DNA of 7,773 nt. Source: Polyangiaceae bacterium. Lineage in GTDB: Bacteria; Myxococcota; Polyangia; Polyangiales; Polyangiaceae. Positions 1 to 4,769 of the stretch are shown piece after piece. Below the pieces are notes generated by a model. That model made no database searches. It was not told the DNA's origin and saw nothing but the letters and a program-made list of their open reading frames with translations. The stretch lies in NCBI GenBank assembly GCA_025936205.1, contig JAICTU010000439.1, positions 1 through 7,773 on the forward strand. Direction: 5' to 3'. Every line of letters begins with the position of its first letter. Position 1 is the stretch's first letter. Both the position numbers and the translations under genes were made by a program.

Positions 1-176
1 GAAAGGATGACGGTGCAGCCACCGCAGCCTCCCTGTCCGCACGGCTTCTTCGGTCCAGCCAGCGCGACCCCAGGTGAGCGCAGGTAATCGATCAGCAGCA
101 GATCGGGCGCTGGATCGTCTAGTGTGACTCGTTTGCCATTGAGAAAGAATGAAACCGCATTCGATGTCCTGCTCAT
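1..176 (-). CDS. Molybdenum hydroxylase [2Fe-2S] subunit, N-terminal fragment (xanthine dehydrogenase/aldehyde oxidase type)
   Basis: Translating the minus strand from the ATG at 176-174 gives 58 open residues that run off the window edge. The fragment begins with a ferredoxin-like beta-hairpin (FFLNGKRVTLDD, about residues 10-21), followed by LLLIDYLRS. It ends in the cluster-binding loop CGQGGCGGCTV, with Cys46, Cys51 and Cys54 in the C-x4-C-x2-C spacing of plant-type [2Fe-2S] domains. The fourth Cys of that cluster would lie beyond the edge. In this family the domain carries electrons from the molybdopterin centre during hydroxylation of purines, aldehydes or N-heterocycles. The substrate cannot be inferred from this fragment, nor whether FAD and Mo domains are fused or on separate subunits. 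No signal peptide is seen, consistent with a cytoplasmic enzyme. A purine-rich AGGGGG lies about 8-13 bases upstream of the ATG and supports this start. The usual KxGCGEGGC sequence reads KKPCGQGGC here, a mild variant. Confidence 0.88.
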   Translation of the reverse strand, partial: MSRTSNAVSFFLNGKRVTLDDPAPDLLLIDYLRSPGVALAGPKKPCGQGGCGGCTVIL

Positions 177-690
177 GATGCGCCCCCTGTGGTCTCGAAT
201 ACCGCGAAGGCCCGCGCATGTCCCGATGGAAACCCAGCGGGTGACCTGTATTGCAGGTGGCTAGTTATCAAAGCCATCGAGCGCGACTACACACTGGCAT
301 TGTGTACGTGGATCGCCGCTTCGCGCGCTCGGAGTCGACCTTCGACTATTTCGAGCGACGCAGAGCTATCTGCGGCGCCACGGCAAGCTACAGCGATAAG
401 GCATCCCCTTTTCCGCGTGAACGCGCTGGATCCGAAGGCTGTGTCGACGTCGCGCCGTCCACGAGAGAGTCCCCTGAGTCACAGGTTGAAGCTGGAGGAC
501 GATGACTCTCGCGGCGATTGACCCATTTCTCTCAGGCCCTGAAATATCGGCGTGCCGATGCCGCTCGAGCAAGATCAGATGCAGCGGAACCCGACGCGAA
601 CCGCTCTGTCAGAGCTCCGGCTGATGCATCGGTGTGGATTCGGAGGGCAGGTCGATGACCATCGTGTCGCCAACCAGCGCTGGCTGGCCA
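177..690. other. Intergenic region between ThuA-like gene and molybdenum hydroxylase gene
   Basis: No convincing gene in 514 bases. It should contain the 3' end signal of the ThuA-like gene and the promoter of the minus-strand molybdenum hydroxylase gene, but I cannot assign a clean -35/-10 pair. It holds several short palindromes: ACCTG-N5-CAGGT (244-258), TCAGG-C-CCTGA (532-542), ATCGGC-GT-GCCGAT (546-559) and GCTCTG-T-CAGAGC (603-615). These could be operators or weak hairpins. A plus-strand open frame from TTG 251 to 505 has partly gene-like codon choice (residues VYVDRRF, STFDYFER). It lacks a ribosome binding site and any family motif, so I do not call it. Confidence 0.5.
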
Positions 691-1530
691 TCAGCGCCCG
701 AGCACCCAGGCAAGCCCCGCCAACAGATGGTTCTCGCCGATGGTCGGATTGGCGAAATCGGCGTCAATCTTGGCGAAGTTCGAGAAGAACACGCGCCCTG
801 AGCCTTCGCTGCGCACCCACGAGACGGCGATGTCTCTCTGGCTGCCGCCCTGCCATTTGCAGCGAATGAGCACGGTAGTGTCCGTGCCGAGGAAGTCCGT
901 GTCATCCAGATTTCCGTTGTAGACGAAGGTCGCGGGCAGCGCGGCAATCGTCGGATGTTCCCCCACTTTATAGCAATCGCTTCCGCCTTCGAAGTGCTCG
1001 TGGCTCGCCCGTCCCCCCAGCAGCCGGTTGTAGAGATGGACCGGATCCGCGGACTGGAAGGCGACGTCGGCGCAGTGGGTGCCGAACAGGCCGCCGCCTT
1101 GCTGCACGAACTTTTGTAAGGCCTGCGCCTCCGCTTCGCCGGAACGATTGGCGCCGAAGGGAAAGAAACAGGTGTTGATCATCCCGACCGCTGCGTACTT
1201 CGCAAGGCTCTGATCGGTGAACACCATCGGATCGACGGAGCGATCGACCTGGAAGTGCCACTGCTCGAGCTTCTGCTCGAGCAATGCGAGCTGCCCGGGC
1301 ACCGATGGGATGTTCAGCGTGCTAAACGAATAGAGCAGAACCCGCGCGGGTCGCCTCGTCGAAGCGACGCCCGCGCCTGCGCTGGTACTGCCTGCGGCAC
1401 CAGCGACAGAGCCGCCACCACCACCAGTGGCGGCGCTGGTCCCACGGTTAGGGACAGACCAGCCGCCGCTGCAGGCCGAGAAAACCGAGAGGAGAGCGAC
1501 AACAACGCACGACCGAGCAAGGAGCGGCAT
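691..1530 (-). CDS. ThuA-like domain lipoprotein
   Basis: 279 aa. The N-terminus has a short basic n-region (Arg6), a hydrophobic core (VVVALLSVF) and a lipobox ending FSAC with Cys20, so export and lipid anchoring are predicted. Residues 30-58 form a Gly/Ala/Ser linker. From about residue 62 to the end lies a class I glutamine-amidotransferase-like fold of ThuA type (trehalose utilisation, PF06283). It has an opening beta strand ARVLLYSF, the turn GGGLFGTHCAD (about 146-155), YNRLLGG (167-173), HEHF, EHPTIAALP (191-199), and a C-terminal strand GRVFFSNFA followed by HLLAGLAWVLGR. In rhizobia ThuA acts in trehalose/ketotrehalose catabolism, but many homologues are secreted sugar-related proteins of unknown activity, and no classic amidotransferase triad is evident. 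It lies 116 bases downstream of the Cys-rich lipoprotein gene on the same strand. No strong Shine-Dalgarno precedes the ATG; the signal peptide decides the start. The domain call is firm, the substrate unknown. Confidence 0.85.
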   Translation of the reverse strand: MPLLARSCVVVALLSVFSACSGGWSVPNRGTSAATGGGGGSVAGAAGSTSAGAGVASTRRPARVLLYSFSTLNIPSVPGQLALLEQKLEQWHFQVDRSVDPMVFTDQSLAKYAAVGMINTCFFPFGANRSGEAEAQALQKFVQQGGGLFGTHCADVAFQSADPVHLYNRLLGGRASHEHFEGGSDCYKVGEHPTIAALPATFVYNGNLDDTDFLGTDTTVLIRCKWQGGSQRDIAVSWVRSEGSGRVFFSNFAKIDADFANPTIGENHLLAGLAWVLGR

Positions 1531-1646
1531 TCGGGCGTTCTACTCGTTCGCGCGGCTCGGAGCCATCGCAGCGAAAGGCCCTGCTACATCCACTCGGCAT
1601 CGATCACACCAAGCTCACCTGGCCTGCTCCCCTGAGCACGCGCCCC

Positions 1647-2180
1647 TCAGAAGCCGATTCGGCAACGTTCGAAAGCTGCGGTCTCGGTGACGCACACGTC
1701 GTCATCGGGAATGAGGAGCTGACCCACGCACTGGAAGTCGCTATCGGGACGACCCGCCTCGCAAGCGAACAACGCTTCCGACTGCGCCGGGCAAAGCTCG
1801 ACCGCGGCGTCACATTCCTGCAGGCACCCGGGGCAGCCCACCGAGCGTATACACAGATCGATGCAGCCGTCTCCGCCGCTCCCGCTGCCGCCACCGGCGC
1901 CTGCCCCGCCGCCGCTGCCCGCCGAGCCGCCCACGCTGCCGCCTCCGCCCGTGCCGCCTCCGCCCGTGCCACTGCTGCCCGCCATGCTGCTGCCCGCCAT
2001 GCTGCTGCCCGCCGAGCCGCCGCCGCCGCCGGCACTGGCACCACCGGTGCCCGCAGCGCCAGTGCTCGCCGAGCCACCGCTGCCCGCACTACCCCCGGTG
2101 TTGCCGTCGCCGTCGTCGTCCTCCGAACAGGCAAGGGGCACGCTGACCAGGAGCACGGGAACGAGCCAAACGATTCGCAT
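1647..2180 (-). CDS. Cys-rich lipoprotein with Gly/Ser-rich linker, function unknown
   Basis: 177 aa from the ATG at 2180-2178. This start is chosen over an upstream in-frame one (2234) because it places MRIVWLVPVLLVSVPLAC as a clean lipoprotein signal with Cys18. The -3 residue is Pro, so the lipobox is not canonical. An acidic run (SEDDDGDG) follows the anchor, then about 75 residues of Gly/Ser/Ala/Thr linker including AGSSM repeats. The C-terminal 72 residues hold ten cysteines (C106, C110, C116, C119, C123, C130, C140, C151, C163, C173) and then end at RIGF. Ten cysteines in an exported domain suggest up to five disulfides. This anchor-linker-Cys-domain layout is common in myxobacterial surface lipoproteins, almost all uncharacterised. 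It heads a minus-strand series with the ThuA-like lipoprotein gene, 116 bases apart; co-transcription is possible but unproven. I do not recognise a named family. Confidence 0.75.
   Translation of the reverse strand: MRIVWLVPVLLVSVPLACSEDDDGDGNTGGSAGSGGSASTGAAGTGGASAGGGGGSAGSSMAGSSMAGSSGTGGGGTGGGGSVGGSAGSGGGAGAGGGSGSGGDGCIDLCIRSVGCPGCLQECDAAVELCPAQSEALFACEAGRPDSDFQCVGQLLIPDDDVCVTETAAFERCRIGF
1938..2015. repeat. 15-bp tandem repeats inside the lipoprotein linker
   Basis: Two sets of 15-bp tandem units sit inside the linker of the Cys-rich lipoprotein gene. GCCGCCTCCGCCCGT occurs twice, perfectly, at 1938-1952 and 1953-1967 (encoding GTGGG-type units). Three copies of a GCTGCTGCCCGCCAT-like unit occur at 1971-1985, 1986-2000 and 2001-2015, with one difference in the first and two in the last (encoding AGSSM, AGSSM, AGSSG). 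The 15-bp unit keeps the frame, so gain or loss of copies would change linker length only. Seen directly in the sequence. Confidence 0.85.
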
Positions 2181-2309
2181 GCCGCAACCTAGGCTGACAG
2201 CGCGTGCGCTCGCAATTGCCAACCGCACGCCCAAACGGCACCGAGCGCAGCTTTGAGAGAGGACGGAAAGCGAGCTTTGTGCCGCAGCGCGCGTCCCAGA
2301 GCCGCCCGC

Positions 2310-2321
2310 TGAAAATTTTCA
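2310..2321. promoter_or_regulatory. AT-rich 12-bp perfect palindrome, candidate operator
   Basis: TGAAAATTTTCA is self-complementary over all 12 bases and is one of the few AT-rich stretches in the window. It lies about 130 bases upstream of the Cys-rich lipoprotein start and about 216 bases upstream of the 91-aa gene. The symmetry and position suit a dimeric regulator site. The regulator is unknown and no experimental class is implied. Confidence 0.35.
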
Positions 2322-2524
2322 CGCATCGAGAGCACGATGTGGCGCCGCGTGATGAGCCTCCGGTGGGGCGCGGCATGCTTCAGACGCGAAGCTGGCTCGC
2401 GGCGCGCCACCGGCGCTCGCCACTCGCATGGCCAGCCCGGCAGACGGGAGCGCCGGGCAAATGCACGAAAATCCTCACGGGCGCTCACGCGTTGCTGCGG
2501 CTCGGTTCTTGGATCTGCGAGCGC

Positions 2525-2531
2525 GAGGGAG
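2525..2531 (+). promoter_or_regulatory. Ribosome binding site of the 91-aa gene
   Basis: GAGGGAG ends 5 bases before the ATG at 2537. It is one of the two best Shine-Dalgarno matches in the window, and it selects the short reading of this open frame over the longer upstream extension. Confidence 0.7.
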
Positions 2532-2536
2532 TGAAC

Positions 2537-2812
2537 ATGAAAGAACCGGACTTCGCTCGACTGATCGAACGCATTTGCGATGAACACACGCTGCGGCGAC
2601 AATTCCTCTGGCTGCATGCCCGCGAAACAGGCGATCTGGCAACAGCAGAGGCTCTGGAGGCGGTCGAGCCGACGCTCCGCCGTCGCATGGTGGCGCTGCA
2701 AGCAGAGTTCATTGCGCGCGGCGGTCGCCTGGGAACGCCAGCGGAGCAGCGTGCCGGCTTTGCACGCATGCAGGACGAGTTGCTCGAGCTCTGCGCGCGG
2801 AAGCTCGTGTGA
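2537..2812 (+). CDS. Small helical protein, unknown function (91 aa)
   Basis: The ATG at 2537 is preceded by the strong purine-rich site GAGGGAG (2525-2531) at a 5-base spacing. This decides the start, although the frame is open upstream to 2204. The product MKEPDFARLIERICDEH... is 91 aa, highly charged and almost entirely predicted helical. Heptad-like stretches occur around residues 5-30 (LIERICDEHTLRRQFLWLH) and 40-62 (ALEAVEPTLRRRMVALQAEF), and a last helix ends LLELCARKLV. Two Cys are present (C14 and C87). There is no signal peptide, membrane segment or known motif. Codon choice resembles that of the neighbouring genes. It stands alone on its strand, divergent from the lipoprotein gene and followed by more than 700 bases without a secure gene. 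The shape would fit a small adaptor, four-helix-bundle or regulatory protein, but I do not recognise the family and assign no function. Confidence 0.65.
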   Translation: MKEPDFARLIERICDEHTLRRQFLWLHARETGDLATAEALEAVEPTLRRRMVALQAEFIARGGRLGTPAEQRAGFARMQDELLELCARKLV

Positions 2813-2879
2813 GCGGGGCCATACCTGCTGGTGCCCTGAGTCACAAGTCGCTGGACCCGCAGGACACAGCCGGCCGCGC

Positions 2880-3192
2880 CAGCCCGCTAGTTCGTCGTGC
2901 CTCCGCGCAGCATCGCCGCCGCGCGGCTCGGGATGCTCGCGAAACGCGGCGCGCGCTGCGTCGCTGCCGGTCGGCGGATACTGCCAGACTCGTTCCAGCA
3001 CCGGGCCCCCCTCGCCGCGTGCCAACGTCAGCCCGAACAGTATCCGGCATCGCTGGACGTCACGGTCTGATAGGCGACCAAGAACGTGTGGCCCGTCAGA
3101 TAGGGAGTGGCCACCACCGGAGCGCGCTCTGCACTGGGCGCCGGCAACTTGCCTTCGGCGCTGTCAAAGGAAGTGGGCCGGGCCTCAGCCAT
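2880..3192 (-). pseudogene. Possible frameshifted coding remnant
   Basis: Reading the minus strand from ATG 3192-3190 gives MAEARPTSFDSAEGKLPAPS, then residues such as VVATPYLTGHTFLVAYQTV and SSDAGYC, with a stop at 3030-3028. Moving to the next frame near 3030-3040 continues gene-like text: LTLARGEGGPVLERVWQY, then PPTGSDAARAAFREHPEP, to about 2880. Both parts have mostly G/C third positions and ordinary protein-like composition, unlike the Arg-rich text in the other frames. That suggests one broken gene, or a base error in the sequence. No ribosome binding site precedes the ATG, no family is recognised, and upstream frames hit stops (3246-3244, 3282-3280). It could equally be non-coding DNA with chance open frames. 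Confidence 0.22.
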
Positions 3193-3334
3193 ACGACGCC
3201 GTGCGAAACCTCGGGCCGCTGAACGGTAGCACGGCGCCACCGGCTATCCGCGCTGTACGGATGATGCCCGGTGCGGCGATCACTCCCGGGACCATGTTGC
3301 GGACCGCTGCAGGGCCTGGCTCTGCCGTGACGAC

Positions 3335-3357
3335 TAGCGTTTTTGCGTCTCACGCTA
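3335..3357. promoter_or_regulatory. Inverted repeat with LysR-box geometry (TAGCGT-N11-ACGCTA)
   Basis: TAGCGT (3335-3340) and ACGCTA (3352-3357) are perfect inverted arms around an 11-base spacer, so the inner bases form T-N11-A, the core pattern of LysR-type regulator sites. It lies about 42 bases upstream of the candidate -35, a usual position for an activator. No LysR gene is in the window. The arms could also form a 6-bp RNA hairpin. Chance occurrence is quite possible. Confidence 0.3.
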
Positions 3358-3388
3358 TTCGTGTTCGCTTCGTGAGGCTGGCGAGCTC

Positions 3389-3428
3389 ATTGCATCTATT
3401 GCACCTGTGAAAGTGGTGCCTCTATGAT
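3389..3428 (+). promoter_or_regulatory. Candidate sigma70-like promoter with tandem 9-bp repeat
   Basis: TTGCAC (3399-3404) and TATGAT (3423-3428) are separated by 18 bases. The -10 matches consensus at five of six positions, the -35 at the first three only. Overlapping the -35 is a near-perfect tandem repeat, ATTGCATCT (3389-3397) and ATTGCACCT (3398-3406), which could bind a regulator. The pair points toward the SGNH hydrolase gene. This is the best promoter-like text I can see in the window. Confidence 0.4.
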
Positions 3429-3599
3429 GAGGCTCTGAGCGGCGGGTTCGCTTCGGCGAGCTCGCCACCGGAGCTGCAGTGCAGTTGGAGGGGGCCGAGA
3501 GCGGCTCGCGCCAGTGATCCGCAGCCAGTGGCCCGCAGGCAAGGCCGGGCGCGTTGGCGCCTCCGCGACGCCATTTCAGGGTCTAACTCGAGAATTCAC

Positions 3600-4550
3600 A
3601 TGAATGCCAAGCAAGACGTGCCGCGCGCACCGCGGAAGACGTTCACCTCCAGGTTGCAGTGGCCGCGGTGGCTGCTTCTGTCCGCCTGCCTGCCGTGCTG
3701 GATCGGTTGCGAGGGCGGCACTGCGTCCCCGGCCTCGGTCGAGTCGTTGAGCGCGTCGCCCGGGCTTGGCTCGAGTGTCGGAGCCGCTCCCGCCAGCGAG
3801 GACCCCGTTGCTGCGGAAGAGCATCCGGCGCCCGCGGAGCCGGCGTTTCAGCCTTGCCCGCGGGACGGCAGCGCCTGCGCCATCCTACCACTCGGAGACT
3901 CGATCACGTTCGGCGAGGGCTCTTCCGGTGGGGGCTATCGGGTCGAGCTCTTTCGCCAGGCCCTGCAGGCTTCGCAACGGATTACGTTCATCGGCACGGC
4001 GCCCCCCAACGGCCCCACCGACGTCGCGGGGCAACCCTTCCCGAGAGCGCACCAGGGTCATCAGGGGTTCGTCATCAACGGCGGCGGCTTCTCACCCACG
4101 GCCTCGCTATCGCTGGTGCTCGACGATGTGCTCCCCGTTCTGGACCCGCACATCGTGCTCCTGATGGCGGGCACCAACGACGTCAACGGCAACAACAACT
4201 TGGCGCAAGCGCCTGCGCGGCTCATCGGCTTGCTGGACCAGATCGGCGTCTCCGAACCAGAGGCGCTGATGGTCGTCGCGCAACTGACGCCGACACGTGA
4301 TGCCGTGCTCAACGCACGCATCGAGACGTTCAACGCGGCGATCGCGGAGCAGCTCGGGGCGCTCGCTGCGGCGGGGCGGCACGTGGCCGTCGTGGACATG
4401 TATACCCCGTTCGTGCAGACGCCGGACTACCAGAACGCGCTGCTCTTCGATCGGTTACACCCCAACGACGCCGGCTACGCCATCATGGCGGGGGTCTGGT
4501 ACGAGGCCATCCGGGCGCTCTTGCCGAGCGCCGCGGGTGGCTCGCAGTGA
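3600..4550 (+). CDS. Secreted SGNH/GDSL hydrolase, carbohydrate esterase family 3-like
   Basis: 316 aa from ATG 3600. The frame is open upstream to 3528, but this start puts a signal sequence at the N-terminus and has a weak GAG 7 bases before it. Basic residues lead into WLLLSACLPCWIGC. Cys37 (WIGC) follows the longer hydrophobic core, while Cys30 (LSAC) has the more canonical lipobox. A linker rich in Ser, Ala, Pro and Glu runs to about residue 85. The SGNH blocks are all present: ILPLGDSITFGEG with nucleophile Ser101 (block I), the HQGHQGF region with conserved glycines (block II), GTND at 191-194 (block III), and DRLHPNDAGY with Asp284 and His287 (block V). The GGYR after block I and the HPNDAGY ending resemble the XynE/CE3 acetylxylan esterase branch. 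The likely role is deacylation of polysaccharide or another ester at the outer surface; the substrate is inferred only. The gene looks monocistronic, with 219 bases to the next. Confidence 0.88.
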   Translation: MNAKQDVPRAPRKTFTSRLQWPRWLLLSACLPCWIGCEGGTASPASVESLSASPGLGSSVGAAPASEDPVAAEEHPAPAEPAFQPCPRDGSACAILPLGDSITFGEGSSGGGYRVELFRQALQASQRITFIGTAPPNGPTDVAGQPFPRAHQGHQGFVINGGGFSPTASLSLVLDDVLPVLDPHIVLLMAGTNDVNGNNNLAQAPARLIGLLDQIGVSEPEALMVVAQLTPTRDAVLNARIETFNAAIAEQLGALAAAGRHVAVVDMYTPFVQTPDYQNALLFDRLHPNDAGYAIMAGVWYEAIRALLPSAAGGSQ

Positions 4551-4644
4551 TCCCGTAAGCGGCCAAGCCCGCTCCCAGGGTCTCGAGCAGGCGAGCAACG
4601 CCCATCGGGGCAGTCTGCGGCGCAGGCGCGATTCGGGCCTCGGT

Positions 4645-4659
4645 GCGCCGGCCCGGCGC
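4645..4659. terminator. GC-rich inverted repeat downstream of the SGNH gene, weak terminator candidate
   Basis: GCGCCGG-C-CCGGCGC is a perfect interrupted palindrome in the gap between the SGNH hydrolase and SDR genes. As RNA it could form a 5-bp GC stem with a 5-base loop. No U-run follows, so intrinsic termination is doubtful. A second small hairpin, AGCGG-N6-CCGCT (4558-4573), lies just after the stop. Such GC palindromes also arise by chance in DNA of this composition. Confidence 0.25.
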
Positions 4660-4759
4660 TGGCGGGAGGGCGGACGCGAGCACAGATCGGGTCCACGTCG
4701 TGGCACGCGCTGCGAGGCGCAGGCAGGCCTGACCGGCGCGCGCTGACCCGTAAACGAAC

Positions 4760-4764
4760 GGAGG
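4760..4764 (+). promoter_or_regulatory. Ribosome binding site of the SDR gene
   Basis: GGAGG ends 5 bases before the ATG at 4770. It is a full core Shine-Dalgarno and fixes the start of the dehydrogenase gene. Confidence 0.8.
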
Positions 4765-4769
4765 CAACA

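Larger units (their letters stand above)
2181..2536. promoter_or_regulatory. Divergent regulatory region between lipoprotein gene and 91-aa gene
   Basis: These 356 bases separate the start of the minus-strand lipoprotein gene from the start of the plus-strand 91-aa gene, so promoters for both are expected here. I cannot place unambiguous -35/-10 boxes. The standout element is the 12-bp perfect palindrome TGAAAATTTTCA at 2310-2321, an AT-rich island in GC-rich DNA. A related sequence, GAAAATCCTCACG, occurs at 2467-2479; it matches GAAAATTTTCACG (2311-2323) at 11 of 13 positions. Open frames on both strands here lack start signals and family motifs and look like chance openings in GC-rich DNA. 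Confidence 0.45.
3193..3599. other. Leader and upstream region of the SGNH hydrolase gene
   Basis: About 400 bases without a supported gene. The stretch 3330-3430 is distinctly more AT-rich than its surroundings and contains the promoter-like elements listed separately. If the -10 at 3423-3428 is used, the SGNH mRNA would have a leader of roughly 165 bases (about 3435-3599), which is GC-rich with no recognisable riboswitch. Open frames through this part are shadows without start signals. Confidence 0.4.

Noticed and set aside
251..505. 84-aa plus-strand open frame beginning with TTG
   Set aside because: The middle has gene-like codons, but there is no ribosome binding site, no family motif, and the C-terminal third looks random. 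Overlapping frames on both strands are equally long.
1938..2015. CRISPR-like or minisatellite array
   Set aside because: The units are 15 bp, directly adjacent with no spacers, and encode linker peptides in frame. This is a coding tandem repeat.
1861..2256. Pro-rich plus-strand open frame opposite the Gly-rich lipoprotein
   Set aside because: The Pro/Leu/Ala text is the mirror of Gly/Ser codons on the other strand; the minus strand has a signal peptide and Cys-rich domain.
2189..3025. Minus-strand open frame of 278 codons across the 91-aa gene and the divergent region
   Set aside because: The composition shifts along its length and part is antisense to a gene with a strong ribosome binding site. 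Only its first part (3025-2880) may be real, as the downstream half of a frameshifted remnant.
3587..3597. CTCGAG overlapping GAATTC just before the SGNH start, resembling a cloning linker
   Set aside because: The two sites share one G, no vector-like sequence surrounds them, and the flanks read as normal genomic DNA. Chance is the better explanation.
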